Assembly: GCF_004010325.2 (NCBI RefSeq)
Contig: NZ_SADR02000019.1
Location: 62,001-126,000, forward strand
DNA: 64,000 nucleotides
From: Mesorhizobium sp. M00.F.Ca.ET.216.01.1.1
GTDB lineage: Bacteria > Pseudomonadota > Alphaproteobacteria > Rhizobiales > Rhizobiaceae
Reading direction: 5' to 3'
The number at the start of each line of letters is the position of its first letter. Position 1 is the first letter of the stretch. This document shows, in pieces, positions 41,455 through 51,195 of this stretch. The notes under the pieces were generated by a model. The model made no database searches, had not been told where the DNA came from, and was given only the letters and a program-made list of their open reading frames with translations. A program made the translations under genes and the position numbers.

Positions 41455-41850
41455 TCATTGCATCATCAGATAGACAATTCTGCCAAGCGCCTCGAATAGA
41501 AGTGCGAAGGCCGCAATCGATTGGATGAAGAAGCCGGGATAACGGTTGAGTGGCGCCGAGGGATACCCAACGAAATAGGCGATCCGGCCAACGAGCCAAA
41601 GCAGGCCCAATGCCGCTGCCCATATAGGACTCCAGTAGATAGCGAACAGCCACATCGACGGCAGAAAGATGGGTAACCATTCCACGCTGTTGGAGTGCGC
41701 TCGGATCGCTCGTTCGAGCAACGGGTCTCCCGTCATGGTGGGAGCGAGGATGCCCGTCTTTTTATGCGTGCGAGCGACAGTAAGCGCCATGCCGAATATC
41801 ATGAGACTGCAAAGCAGCGTGACAACAGCTACTGGATAATAGTTCTTCAC
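41455..41850 (-). CDS. MAPEG-family membrane protein
   Basis: 131 residues with four hydrophobic segments. It has the MAPEG core: RAIRAHSNSVEWLPIFLPSM near residue 48 (the ERxxxAHxN-like element) and GRIAYFVGYPSAPLNRYPGF near 88. MAPEG proteins include microsomal glutathione transferases and leukotriene-type synthases; bacterial members may detoxify with glutathione. GTG start at 41850 with TTGGAGAG directly before. No partner genes. Confidence 0.85.
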   Translation of the reverse strand: MKNYYPVAVVTLLCSLMIFGMALTVARTHKKTGILAPTMTGDPLLERAIRAHSNSVEWLPIFLPSMWLFAIYWSPIWAAALGLLWLVGRIAYFVGYPSAPLNRYPGFFIQSIAAFALLFEALGRIVYLMMQ

Positions 41851-42474
41851 CTCTCCAATTCCCTATCTTTGGTCGCCGTTCTGCCAAGCAATCAGACGTT
41901 GCCATCAGTGGCAAGACGCACAGCCGTCATCCCTGACACTCCGGCGCGATGAAAGGCACCGCCTAGCGCGGAACTTTCTGCGTGAATAGAGGTTGTGTGC
42001 CTCGAACAATCAGCGACGGGGCTAGCAGTTGAAGGGTTGAAGGGCAAATTCTACACAGATCTGAAGATGAATGCGTTGGCGCACGTCTCGCTCAAAAGAG
42101 GCGCCGGTGACGATTGCGACCTTGATGGCATCTCGATAAGCGACGCGTTGGAGCTTTTGCAGGTGCTTGGCATTGATTGGTCTTCATCCGCTCGCCATTC
42201 GCCACTGCTGAGCAAAATCCGATCTTCGCCGACACCTCGAAATAGGCCTGTTGCCGCCGACTGCGGAGCGCCGGAAGTGGGCCAGCCTCACTGGCGAGGA
42301 AGCGGGCCCGGTCAAGGTTTGCCGGCCCTTGACCAGCAGCGAGGGATGCTGCCGTTACTGAAACCAGCCCCCGCATATCAGGTTCCGCTTATGCAACGAA
42401 AAGCCTGCATCTCTCGAAGGCGATCATATGGAACATTCCTGACAGCCCGTCGTTGGCCAGCAAAGGAGATGCGA
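41851..42474. other. Stretch without a convincing gene
   Basis: A plus-strand open frame runs in from 41995 but has no start signal or recognisable domain before the small gene that begins at 42475. I see nothing else in it. Confidence 0.4.
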
Positions 42475-42867
42475 ATGGCTAAGGTCCAAACCCTCAACAA
42501 GGCAATCGTAAAGGAGCCGGAGGTTGCGGGCACCAGAGTCGAGCGCAAAAACCCAAGCGTCATCGAAGACGGTCAAGTGTCGGTTGCACCAAAACCGAAG
42601 GATCGCCGTCTAAAGAGACAAAGTATCTTGGAGATCCCTTCCCGGCCAGACAATCCGCGGCGCGCCCAGTTGCTAGCAAAACACCACGCCCGACCGCCGA
42701 ACGGGAGAGTAATCATGCCTCCCAAGCCAGAGCCGACCGAAGAACCGCCATTGGATGCGCCGATTTGGACGCCAGACGTGCGCGAGCCAGACCCCGACCT
42801 TCAGCCAGATGAGCTTCCTGACCCCAATCCCGACGAGAACCGTGATCCTCCCATGAAAGCACTCTGA
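42475..42867 (+). CDS. Proline-rich hypothetical protein
   Basis: 130 residues from the ATG at 42475 with AAAGGAG 7 bp upstream; the open frame extends further 5' but without a site. The first half is basic (PKPKDRRLKRQSILEIP). The second half is acidic and proline-rich with repeated DP/PD turns (PDVREPDPDLQPDELPDP). No domain is recognised; it is probably intrinsically disordered. Its stop overlaps the ATG of the GFA-family gene by one base, so the two are likely cotranscribed. Confidence 0.65.
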   Translation: MAKVQTLNKAIVKEPEVAGTRVERKNPSVIEDGQVSVAPKPKDRRLKRQSILEIPSRPDNPRRAQLLAKHHARPPNGRVIMPPKPEPTEEPPLDAPIWTPDVREPDPDLQPDELPDPNPDENRDPPMKAL

Positions 42868-43313
42868 TGAGCGAAGATGACGTTCGCAATGGTGGCTGTC
42901 TTTGCGGAGCAGTCCGCTTCTCGGTCAAGGGCGCTCCGCTGCGCATTGGTCTCTGCCACTGTCATGATTGTCGGCGCACGAATGGGAGCGCTTTCAATTT
43001 CTTCGGCGTGTGGCCGAGATTTGCGTACCAAGGAACGGGCCAACTCAAGACTTTTGCAGGTCGGAGTTTCTGCCCGGAATGCGGATCTCGAGTCGCTTCA
43101 TTGCGGGACGATGAGGCGGAAATCATGCTCGGAACACTCGACCTTGCTCCGAGTGATATTATTCCGAATTATGAACTCTGGACCGGCCGGCGCGAACCTT
43201 GGCTGATGGACCTGCAATGGGCTGAGCAATTCGAGCACGACCGTGAACTCCGCGCCATCGACGCGCCGCCAATCCAGCCTAGCATCTCGGCACCGCCTCT
43301 GCAGCCGGAGTAA
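42867..43313 (+). CDS. GFA-family (glutathione-dependent formaldehyde-activating-like) protein
   Basis: 148 residues. The zinc-binding cysteines of the GFA/CENP-V fold are visible: GGCLCGAVRFSV near residue 11, LCHCHDCRRTNG near 30 and RSFCPECGSRV near 67. The founding member was linked to S-hydroxymethylglutathione formation; most homologues are untested. It starts on the last base of the preceding stop (TGATG). A decayed zinc alcohol dehydrogenase lies 3 kb away, but no direct link is shown. Confidence 0.88.
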   Translation: MSEDDVRNGGCLCGAVRFSVKGAPLRIGLCHCHDCRRTNGSAFNFFGVWPRFAYQGTGQLKTFAGRSFCPECGSRVASLRDDEAEIMLGTLDLAPSDIIPNYELWTGRREPWLMDLQWAEQFEHDRELRAIDAPPIQPSISAPPLQPE

Positions 43314-43430
43314 CTCGGCCTTGCTTAGGCAGCGAGCCTTGAACCGACCTTAGCCGCTAACATCGCGACAGCCCATCCGCAGCCAGACACTTTCACCCAC
43401 GGGTATCCAACACAAGGAACAAAGGCGCTT

Positions 43431-46076
43431 TCATGCGGCAAGCTTTGCTGAACCGATACGTTTGATGGCTGTGACGATCGACCTTTCGCCTTCATCATAC
43501 TCCGCCCACGCCACGGTCTTCTTCAGCAGGCTCGGCGCCGTGCGGACAGTGTATTTTTTCGGGTCGAGATCTGCCCTGACCTGAACCCATGTCAACGGCA
43601 TCGAGACCGTCGCACCTTCGCGCGCACGCGATGATAGCGGGGCCACTGCTGTGGCCATGCGATCGTTGCGGAGATAGTCGAGAAAGATCCGGGACGTCCT
43701 CAGCCTCTTGGCCATATTGACGAGATAGAGGTCCGGGCTATCGGCGGCCATTTGCATGCAGACCGTCTTAGCAAAGGCCTTCGCTTGTGGCCACGTCGTC
43801 TTGCTTCGCTGACCAGTTAACGGCGTGACAACGTGTAGCCCCTTGCCGCCCGTGGTCTTGCAAAAGCCGACCAGGCCCAGGTCTTCGAGACGGTCGCGCA
43901 TTTCCTTGGCGGCGGCGACGACTTGCGCAAAGGCAACTTCAGGGCCCGGGTCCAGGTCGAAGACGAGACGGCCGGGAACTTCGGGATGGGCGGGCTGGCA
44001 ATTCCAGGGATGCAACTCCAATCCGCCGATCTGAGCGATCGCCGCCAAGCCTTCGACGCGGTCGATCTGCAGATATGGCTTGTGGTCGCCGAACACTTTC
44101 ACCAGCTCAAGTAGATTGGATGTGCCCGGCATGGCATGGCGCTGGAAGAATTGCTCGCCGGTGTAGCCATCTGGCGCTCGCACCAGCGAACAGGGGCGGC
44201 CTTTGAGATGTTTTATCATCCAGGAGCCCACCGCCTCGAAGTATTCCGCAAGGTCGAGCTTGGTAACCGGCTGGCCATCGTCGCCGGCATTCGGCCACAG
44301 TGGCTTGTCAGGCTTCGAGATAATGACGCCCATCACAATTGGGGTTTTCGCGGTTCGGCCAGTCACCTTGGCAGGCTGTGCAATCTGCGTCTCTTGGGGA
44401 TCTGCGGGGCGCTCCGTCTCCACGTCTTTGGCCGGCTTGTCTTCACGCAATCCTTTGAAGGCGGCCTGTCTGACATTGCCGCCGCCTGTCCAGCCGGCGA
44501 ACTCGATCTCGGCAACCAGTTCCGGTTTCGCCCAAAAGACGGTCGCATCTTTCTTCGGTGCACCGTCGCCGGTGAACGGCGACCTACTCGCCTTCATTTC
44601 CTTCAGCTTCGGCAGTAGTTGCTTGAGCTTTGCCTCGCTATATCCGGTCCCGACACGGCCGATATAGGCGAAATGCTCGCCGCGATTGACGCCGACCAGC
44701 AAGGATCGGAACTTGCCGTTGGTGGTCGACCAGCCGCCGATGACGACCTCATGGCCAGCCCGGCATTTTGATTTGGCCCAGGTGTCAGTTCGTCCCGAGA
44801 CATAAGCTGCATCAGCCTTTTTAGAGATGATGCCCTCGAGCGAAAGCCGGCAGGCGGAACGCAGCACTGCATCGCCGCCATTGGTGAAGTGCTCGACATA
44901 GCGGATGAGATTTTCCTCGCCACGATCGACCTCACCGAGCATGTCGCTCAGCCGTGCCTTGCGTTTCGAGAGAGGCAACTTTCGCAGATCCACACCGTTT
45001 GCTAAGAGCAGATCAAAGGCAAAGAAGATCAGATCCTTCGTCCTACGCTCTGACAGCGCGGCTTGCAGAGCGGCAAAATCGGGAGCGCCATTTTCGCCGA
45101 GAGCAACGATCTCTCCATCGACGATCGCATCGGGAAAGCTGGACGCTTCCTTGGCGATGGCGCCAAACTTTTCCGTCCAGTCCAGGCCTTTTCGGGTCTT
45201 CAGCGTGGCGGCGCCATTTTCGACATGCAACTGAACGCGGTATCCATCAAACTTGATTTCGTGAACCCAGTTGGCTCCTGCCGGCGGGCGGGAAAGCGTG
45301 GCGCAGAGCTGCGGTGCGATAAAGTCAGGCATCTTCGCGGACGACGCACGGGCGGCTCGTTTCGGACGCGGAGATGACTTTGCCGATTTAGCCGTGCGCT
45401 CATCGGCGGCATGGCCGTGATTGCTATCCCACACGGCATCGCCATCCCCCGCCGATGATCCTTGCATCATAAATGGCTTCGGCCCGGCACCCTTTCCCAC
45501 AATTTTGTCCATGCTTCGTCCGGAGGCGACAGACCTGTACTTGGCCAGCACCGCGTCGCCATTGCCTTCCGTCGCATATTTGTCGCGGTGTTTGATCATC
45601 AGCCAGTTCGTCCGCTTCCCGCCGTCACGATTGTGCTTCATGCGCACCAGCACGAAGCTTCCATGCAGGCGCTTGCCTTCGAGCGTGAATTTCAGATCGC
45701 CTTTCTCCAGCGCTTGTTGCGGAGACAGCGAACCTTCCGGCTCCCAGTACCCGCGATCCCACAGCAAAACCGTGCCGCCGCCATACTGACCCTTAGGGAT
45801 CGTGCCTTCGAAGTCGCCATAGTCCAACGGATGGTCTTCAACCTCGACGGCGAGCCGTTTGTCCTGGGGATCAAGCGATGGGCCTTTGGTGACGGCCCAT
45901 GATTTGAAGACGCCATCGAGCTCGAGGCGCAGGTCGTAGTGGAGCCGCGTCGCCGCGTGTTTCTGGATGACAAATCGAAGCCTGTTCGATTTCGCGATCG
46001 ACCGCTCGCCGCTGGGCTCTTTCGTCTTGGTGAAATCGCGCTTGGCGCGATAGGTGGAAAGCTTGCCCTTTGTCAT
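43431..46076 (-). CDS. ligD: DNA ligase D (NHEJ), three-domain
   Basis: 881 residues, full length. Order: phosphoesterase domain at about residues 30-190 (FVIQKHAATRLHYDLRLELD, then PKGQYGGGTVLLWD); ATP-dependent ligase at about 255-555 with nucleotidyl motif HEIKFDGYR (Lys near 270), DGEIVAL and SLEGIISKKADAAY; primase/polymerase at about 590-870 with LVFDLDPGPE carrying the two catalytic aspartates. It repairs double-strand breaks with Ku by end processing, fill-in and sealing. No ku gene is in the window. The gene sits in a group of stress-related genes. Confidence 0.94.
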   Translation of the reverse strand: MTKGKLSTYRAKRDFTKTKEPSGERSIAKSNRLRFVIQKHAATRLHYDLRLELDGVFKSWAVTKGPSLDPQDKRLAVEVEDHPLDYGDFEGTIPKGQYGGGTVLLWDRGYWEPEGSLSPQQALEKGDLKFTLEGKRLHGSFVLVRMKHNRDGGKRTNWLMIKHRDKYATEGNGDAVLAKYRSVASGRSMDKIVGKGAGPKPFMMQGSSAGDGDAVWDSNHGHAADERTAKSAKSSPRPKRAARASSAKMPDFIAPQLCATLSRPPAGANWVHEIKFDGYRVQLHVENGAATLKTRKGLDWTEKFGAIAKEASSFPDAIVDGEIVALGENGAPDFAALQAALSERRTKDLIFFAFDLLLANGVDLRKLPLSKRKARLSDMLGEVDRGEENLIRYVEHFTNGGDAVLRSACRLSLEGIISKKADAAYVSGRTDTWAKSKCRAGHEVVIGGWSTTNGKFRSLLVGVNRGEHFAYIGRVGTGYSEAKLKQLLPKLKEMKASRSPFTGDGAPKKDATVFWAKPELVAEIEFAGWTGGGNVRQAAFKGLREDKPAKDVETERPADPQETQIAQPAKVTGRTAKTPIVMGVIISKPDKPLWPNAGDDGQPVTKLDLAEYFEAVGSWMIKHLKGRPCSLVRAPDGYTGEQFFQRHAMPGTSNLLELVKVFGDHKPYLQIDRVEGLAAIAQIGGLELHPWNCQPAHPEVPGRLVFDLDPGPEVAFAQVVAAAKEMRDRLEDLGLVGFCKTTGGKGLHVVTPLTGQRSKTTWPQAKAFAKTVCMQMAADSPDLYLVNMAKRLRTSRIFLDYLRNDRMATAVAPLSSRAREGATVSMPLTWVQVRADLDPKKYTVRTAPSLLKKTVAWAEYDEGERSIVTAIKRIGSAKLAA

Positions 46077-46172
46077 GGAAATGCCCCGGCTGATGACGCA
46101 ATGCGCAACTCAACGCCGTGAGCGAGATTTGGTTCGGTCAACGCCATTCCCGCTGTTTGCAAACATCGTGGG

Positions 46173-47327
46173 CTACGGCTTGATGACGACTTTGATGCAG
46201 CCATCCTTCTTGTCGCGAAGGTCTTGTAGGCCTCCGGTCCTTCTTCAAGCCCGATGCGATGGGTAATAAGAAACGACGGGTCGATTTTGCCGCTTTCGAT
46301 GAGCTTCATAAGGGGTTCAAGATAGCGTTGAACGTGGCTCTGCCCGGTTTTCATCGTCAGCCCTTTGCCGACGAACATTCCCATGGGCACGCTAACGCTG
46401 CCGATAAACACGCCAGGAAGCGAGACCGTGCCGCCAGGTCGACACGCCATCAGCGCCTGCTGCAGTGCATAAGGTCTCTCCATCGCGGTAAGGCCCGTTT
46501 GCAAGGTCTCCATAACCCCGCCTGGCCCATAGCTTTCCAAGCCGACCGCCTCGATCATTGAATCCGGCCCTTTGCGGTCCGTCATATCCAGGATGCGCTT
46601 CTGCAGATCTTCGTCGTCATACCTCAGAGTCTCCGCCCCCGACGCTTGCGCAAGCGCCAGGCGCTCTGAGACTGTGTCGAGAGCGATAACCCGCCCTGCG
46701 CCAAGGAGAAAAGCCGATTTGATCACGAACTGGCCAACTGGGCCGCAACCGAAAACCAGCACCGTATCGCCGGATTGAATGTTGCAGTTTTCCGCAGCCT
46801 GGTAACCGGTCGGAAAAATGTCGGACAGGAAAAGCACCTGTTCGTCCGTCAGACTGTCTGGCACTTTGATCGGGCCAACATCGGCTTAGGGAACACGCAA
46901 GAATTCGGCCTGGCCGCCAGAGAAGCCGCCGTACATGTGCGAATAGCCGAATAGGCCGGCAGTTGGATAACCCATCTGCTCTGCCTGCTTTGCGCCGGCT
47001 GGATTTGACCTCTCGCAGAGCGAAAACAGCTCCAATTTGCACATTCGGCATTCGCCACAAGAGATGGTGAACGGCACAACGACGCGCTCGCCGATCCTGA
47101 ATTTGGAATGTGCCTTCCCCACCTCGACCACCTCACCCAATCGTCTCGTGGCCAAGGACGTCGTGTGCGTGCATATCGGGGACGAACCCACCCATGAGAT
47201 GAATATCCGATCCACATATCGCGCAGGCCGTAAGCTCGATGATAATATCGCGGTCTGCCTCAATTGTCGGGTCGTCGACCCGTTCGCAGCGTATATCGCT
47301 CTTCCCGTGCCAGGTCAGCGCCTTCAT
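46173..47327 (-). pseudogene. Zinc-dependent alcohol dehydrogenase, decayed
   Basis: Starts with MKALTWHGKSDIRCERVDDP from an ATG at 47327, then ACAICGSDIHLMGG and DVLGHETIG. One extra base at about 47135 shifts the frame to GEVVEVGKAHSKFRIGERVV and the structural-zinc cysteines (SCGECRMCKLELFSLC). At 46884-46886 a TAA replaces an aromatic residue (RVP-stop-ADVGP). The NAD-binding half is intact (VLVFGCGPVGQFVI), and a last shift spoils the C-terminus, whose stop would be at 46173. It resembles glutathione-independent formaldehyde-type dehydrogenases. Three lesions make activity unlikely. Confidence 0.75.
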
Positions 47328-47497
47328 GATCCTTCTCCCGTGGATACGACGGGCCGAACCAGCCGCTTGAAAAAATGTTCCTGAGACAGTGCGATTGATT
47401 GCCGTTATTGCAATGACTACACGACGAAGTCGATTTTCTCGGGGCCGCGGGTACAAAACGCCAACACCGAGCATGATCCCTCGGTGAATGTGCGCTG

Positions 47498-47686
47498 TTA
47501 CTTTTTCCGCTTTAGTGGAAACGTAGCGTCTCCATCATCCTTGCCGGAGAAAACGCGCGGGTTAGCACTTGATATCCCGTCGTTCTTCCCGCCTTCGTGG
47601 CGTTTTTCGGACTGGCCTCTGGCGTCCGCTTCAGGTTTTGCTGCGGCGCGCTTGCCGACCTTTTCAGCATTTGGTCTGTCAGCCAT
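47498..47686 (-). CDS. Small hydrophilic basic protein
   Basis: 62 residues, with no hydrophobic segment: rich in Lys, Arg, Ala and Gly (EKVGKRAAAKPEADARGQSE). The ATG at 47684-47686 has GAAGGAG 7 bp before it, a strong signal. No domain is recognised. Similar short charged proteins occur at 50521, 50959 and 59959, all within the stress and glycan regions. Such proteins are typical of desiccation or general stress sets; a role here is inference. Confidence 0.6.
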   Translation of the reverse strand: MADRPNAEKVGKRAAAKPEADARGQSEKRHEGGKNDGISSANPRVFSGKDDGDATFPLKRKK

Positions 47687-47855
47687 GACATTCTCCTTCT
47701 GAAGCGTGGCAACTCACCCGCAGCCCCAAAGTTCCCCGCAAGGCTGCGTCGCAGACGGAGGGGTGGAGTTCCCTGCAGAACCTTTGCAGCAGCCCGGAAC
47801 AAACCCCGCGCACGGAGATTGGGATTCATCAACTCTCAAACCAAGGGATTCCACC

Positions 47856-48599
47856 ATGAAACACAACCTTCGCTTGGCAACGCTATCGCTTGCCACAGCA
47901 ATGGCTTTGGCCCTGCCTGCACTCGCCGCGGAAACGGACCAGGATTTTGTGACCAAGGCGGCGATCGGCGGAATGTTCGAAGTGCAGTCGAGCAAGATCG
48001 CCCAGGACAAGCTGCAGGACCAGAGCCTCAAAGACTTCGCTCAAAAGATGATTTCCGATCATGGCGCTGCCAATGCGAAGCTTGAGAGCATAGCCGGCGA
48101 ACAGCAGCTGCAGGTCCCTTCTGACCTCGATACTTCCCACAAAAGCGATGTCGAAAAGCTCCAGTCAGCCGCGGCGCCCGTGGACGCTCCCTATACCGAT
48201 ATGCAGAAAGCAGCGCATGCTGATGCCGTCAGCCTTTTTGAAGCCTACGCCAAGGATGGTGACAACCCAGCCTTGAAGTCATTCGCGACCGAGACTTTGC
48301 CGACACTAAAGATGCATCAGGAGATGATCGAGAAGGTCGCGACCACGGCACCCGCCTCTACCAGCACCACCCCGGCGGTCACCAGCAGCGGCACCACCAA
48401 TCCGGCAGCTCCCGTGCCCGGCGCCAACAGCTTTACCGAAGCCCAGGCAAAGAGCGCGATCGAAAAGGCAGGATATTCCGGCGTCTCTGCCCTGACGAAG
48501 GGCGACAACGGCATCTGGCGTGGAACAGCGAGCAAGGACGGCAAGTCCGCGCCGATCGCGCTCGACTATCAGGGCAATGTCGTTGCCGGCAACAATTAA
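47856..48599 (+). CDS. DUF4142-domain exported protein with PepSY-like tail
   Basis: 247 residues. A signal peptide ends near residue 25 (LPALAAETD). Residues about 28-165 form the DUF4142 four-helix (ferritin-like) domain: FVTKAAIGGMFEVQSSKIAQ, then SLKDFAQKMISDHGAANAKL. After a Thr/Pro-rich linker the last 60 residues (FTEAQAKSAIEKAGYSGVSA, then GIWRGTASKDGKSAPIALDY) resemble a PepSY-like domain. It is probably periplasmic. DUF4142 proteins accompany stress genes in many alphaproteobacteria. A general-stress gene follows 22 bp downstream. Confidence 0.85.
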   Translation: MKHNLRLATLSLATAMALALPALAAETDQDFVTKAAIGGMFEVQSSKIAQDKLQDQSLKDFAQKMISDHGAANAKLESIAGEQQLQVPSDLDTSHKSDVEKLQSAAAPVDAPYTDMQKAAHADAVSLFEAYAKDGDNPALKSFATETLPTLKMHQEMIEKVATTAPASTSTTPAVTSSGTTNPAAPVPGANSFTEAQAKSAIEKAGYSGVSALTKGDNGIWRGTASKDGKSAPIALDYQGNVVAGNN

Positions 48600-48621
48600 A
48601 CAGAAACCGAGGACCAACCAG

Positions 48622-49218
48622 ATGAAAACCGTAACAGGACTATTCGACAATTACGACGACGCCAACGCTGCCGTCGGGCAACTCGTCGCCACCGGCGTGC
48701 CGCGCGATGACATCAGCATTGTGGCTAACAACGCGACAGGGTGGCACAAAGGCGACGAAACCGAAGCCGGCGAGGATGCGGCCGCCGGGGCTGGCGTGGG
48801 TGCCGTTATTGGTGGCGCCGGCGGGCTGCTTACGGGTCTTGGCCTGATGGCCATTCCTGGCGTCGGGCCTGTCGTCGCTGCAGGATGGCTGGCAGCAACA
48901 GCGGTCGGCGCGGTCGGCGGCGCCGTTGTTGGGGGCGCCGCGGGCGGCATCATCGGCGCGATGACAACGGCCGGCGTTCCTGAAAACGACGCCCATGTCT
49001 ATGCCGAAGGCGTTCGTCGTGGCGGGACGATGGTCACCGCCAAGGTCGAGGACAATCTTGTTCCCAATGCCGAAGAGATCCTGAAGCAATATAATTCCGT
49101 CGACGTCGCCGGCAGACGCGCCGAATACGAAGCCGGCGGATGGACCGGTTTCGACCCGACAGCCGATGTCTACACACCGGATGATCAGGAAGGCACCAAG
49201 GCTCGGCGCGATATCTAG
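48622..49218 (+). CDS. General stress protein 17M-like protein
   Basis: 198 residues. The N-terminus (TVTGLFDNYDDANAAVGQLV, then GVPRDDISIVANN) is the GSP17M-like domain of heat- and stress-induced proteins. The centre (residues about 55-120) is a Gly/Ala-rich hydrophobic region (GAVIGGAGGLLTGLGLMAIP) that can insert in membrane as glycine-zipper helices. The end is acidic. The gene lies 22 bp after the DUF4142 gene on the same strand and is probably cotranscribed. Confidence 0.87.
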   Translation: MKTVTGLFDNYDDANAAVGQLVATGVPRDDISIVANNATGWHKGDETEAGEDAAAGAGVGAVIGGAGGLLTGLGLMAIPGVGPVVAAGWLAATAVGAVGGAVVGGAAGGIIGAMTTAGVPENDAHVYAEGVRRGGTMVTAKVEDNLVPNAEEILKQYNSVDVAGRRAEYEAGGWTGFDPTADVYTPDDQEGTKARRDI

Positions 49219-49262
49219 CCCGCCGGCGGGGCGGCGTAATGCCGCCCTGCTCGTCCGACGTC

Positions 49263-50145
49263 TCATCTCGGTCTCCCAAGGCCGTTTGCAACCTGCTGTG
49301 TCTCGAAAGGCATTGCGAGACCACCGCGTGATGTTCGATCTGGCTGACAGAGCAGCTTTGCAGATCGCGTCGGCCACTTCAGTTCAATCCAGGCGGGGGC
49401 ATGGTCGCTTGGTTTGGTCCATCCGCGCAACTCGACATCAACGCCGGCCCTTTTTAGGCGCCTTGAAAGAGAAGGGCTCAGGAGCAGATGGTCCATCCGA
49501 AGACCGGAACTTCGATCGTAGCAGCCTTGGTAGGAGAAATTCCAGTAGATGCCCTTCTCTGGATGAATCAGGCGTACTGCGTCGAGACACCCCGCATCAA
49601 GCATGGCAGCATACGCCCGCCGACTCTCAGGAAAATACACAGCAACCCCGACCCAGCGCCTCGGCACCACAGCGTCTATCGGCGTTGGCACGACATTGTA
49701 GTCCCCGCAGAGAACAGTCGGCTCACCTTGCTTGAGCAGAAGTTCACTGCAGGCGATCAAACGCTCGAACCATTTCAGCTTGTAGTCGAATTTCGGACCC
49801 GGTCCGGGATTGCCGTTGGGCAGGTAAAGGCAGCCGACGATAAGCCCGTCGACCTCGGCCTCGATGTAGCGTGTGTATCGTCCGGATCTCCGGGCAACCC
49901 GCGTCGCCGTTCCAGTGGCTCTTTTCCGCGAGTTGAGTTAGGATCGCTTCGCCATTGTAGGACTTCTGGCCGTGCCAGATCGCCCCGTAACCCGCTTTCT
50001 CAATTGCTTCGGCAGGGAACTTCTCGTCAGAGGTTTTTAACTCCTGAAGGCAAATGATGTCGGCATCAGTTTCGGTCAGCCATTTCAGCAGTACCGGCAG
50101 CCGACCGTTGACACCGTTGACATTGAATGTCGCGATCCGAGGCAT
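49263..50145 (-). pseudogene. Exonuclease III (XthA-type AP endonuclease), frameshifted
   Basis: The ATG at 50145 starts MPRIATFNVNGVNGRLPVLL, then DADIICLQELKTSDEKFP with the metal-binding Glu. Around 49925 and 49890 two shifts occur (GDAG, then RRGLPGDPDD, then YIEAEVDGLIVGCLYLPNGN). The last frame carries LCGDYNVVPTPIDA, LRMDHLLLSPSL and the catalytic SDHAP. All active-site blocks exist, but in three frames. The C-terminus runs past the normal end at WIELKW. Either a decayed gene or two base-calling errors. Confidence 0.75.
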
Positions 50146-50199
50146 TGGAGGCTCATTTCGCTTGTTGCTCGACGATCGGTATGTTGCGGGGGCCAAACA

Positions 50200-50508
50200 C
50201 TACATCTGGTTGTTGTACGGTTCCTTGGTATGGCCCACCATCTTCGCCAGTTCGGAAAATGGCGGCACGTCCGTTTCCGACTGCGCGTTGTTGGCTAATT
50301 GTAGCAATCGAATGGAGAACCAGAAGGCATCCCGATTGGACGGGGACATTTCCTGATACGAGCGCTCTTCGTTGATCAGCGACGCCTCGGCTTTGCGCAA
50401 GGCTGAGTCGATGTCGTCGATCGAGAGAACTCTTTTATGAACGAGCGTGTTGTTGATCGACGCAATCGCCATAAGCAGACCTTCGACCTGCAGGCTTGCA
50501 ACGTTCAT
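50200..50508 (-). CDS. Hypothetical protein, small and helical
   Basis: 102 residues from the ATG at 50508. It reads GLLMAIASINNTLVHKRVLS, IDDIDSALRKAEASLINEER and AFWFSIRLLQLANNAQSE: amphipathic helices with no membrane span or signal peptide. Family not recognised; similar short proteins are found in rhizobial stress islands by my recollection only. Next to two other small genes on the same strand (50521 and 50959) but separated from them, so operon membership is unclear. Confidence 0.6.
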   Translation of the reverse strand: MNVASLQVEGLLMAIASINNTLVHKRVLSIDDIDSALRKAEASLINEERSYQEMSPSNRDAFWFSIRLLQLANNAQSETDVPPFSELAKMVGHTKEPYNNQM

Positions 50509-50520
50509 CTAATCAATCCT

Positions 50521-50730
50521 TTAAATTGCGGGCGGGCGAGCCGGCGGGTTTTGGCCATCCGATTGATGAGTCTTGTCGTCAACCTGGTCTTTTGGTTTGG
50601 TCAGCCCGTATCCACTTCGTGGTTTCTTGTTTCCCGCAGCATCCTGAGAAAACCGGTCGGAGGCATCAGCTGCCTTCTTCTCCGGATACTTGGTCGCCCC
50701 GGTTTCCCGCCGGTTGTCCTGGTCAGCCAT
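50521..50730 (-). CDS. Small hydrophilic protein
   Basis: 69 residues from the ATG at 50730, with CGGGAG 9 bp upstream. It is strongly polar and low in hydrophobics (YPEKKAADASDRFSQDAAGN, then KPKDQVDDKTHQSDGQNPPA) and predicted disordered. An upstream extension to 50919 lacks a site and changes composition. Possibly a hydrophilin-like stress protein; this is inference from composition. Confidence 0.55.
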   Translation of the reverse strand: MADQDNRRETGATKYPEKKAADASDRFSQDAAGNKKPRSGYGLTKPKDQVDDKTHQSDGQNPPARPPAI

Positions 50731-50958
50731 CAATTTTGCTCCCGTGTTCGTTTCACTGACAACATTCAGCGACCTCGCCGGTTCCCCGCAGGAGCGTCCA
50801 GACGAAACGTTTCTTCCTGCGCCGACCGGTCGACGCAGGAAAGTCAAGGACAACAACGCCCACCAATTGCGCTGGCGCCTCACGTCGACTCTAGGACCCA
50901 AGGCGAGTTGGCATCGCACGGCACACCATTATGATGGCCGTCCACCGCCGAAGAAAAG

Positions 50959-51174
50959 TCAATCGACCTCGACAGTTTTCCCAATTGAACTCTTCTGCGA
51001 CCCAGGCTTTCTTGTTTGTGGAAGCGCTTTTGGGTTGGATCCCTCGAACGCTAGGCGTTCTGCCCTCAAGCGCGCCGTCTTGACCTCTCTGTGTTGGCGT
51101 TCCGCTTCAAGAACCAACCTTGCTACCCGGTCAGCTCGGTCAATTCTTTCCTTGTCGACAAACCGTTTCGGCAT
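50959..51174 (-). CDS. Small basic coiled protein
   Basis: 71 residues. The ATG at 51174 follows GGAGGAGGCTCCT, a strong ribosome-binding region. One long charged helix (DRADRVARLVLEAERQHREV, then KTARLRAERLAFEG) with a basic tail. No named domain is recognised. Cytoplasmic, possibly nucleic-acid binding given its charge; unproven. Confidence 0.6.
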   Translation of the reverse strand: MPKRFVDKERIDRADRVARLVLEAERQHREVKTARLRAERLAFEGSNPKALPQTRKPGSQKSSIGKTVEVD

Positions 51175-51195
51175 AGGAGCCTCCTCCGTCGGGGT

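Noticed and set aside
41995..42474. 5' extension of the proline-rich protein's open frame as a longer gene
   Set aside because: No ribosome-binding site or domain before the strong AAAGGAG site that precedes the ATG at 42475.
49166..50057. Plus-strand frames opposite the exonuclease III remnant
   Set aside because: The minus strand carries all catalytic blocks of XthA; these are shadows.
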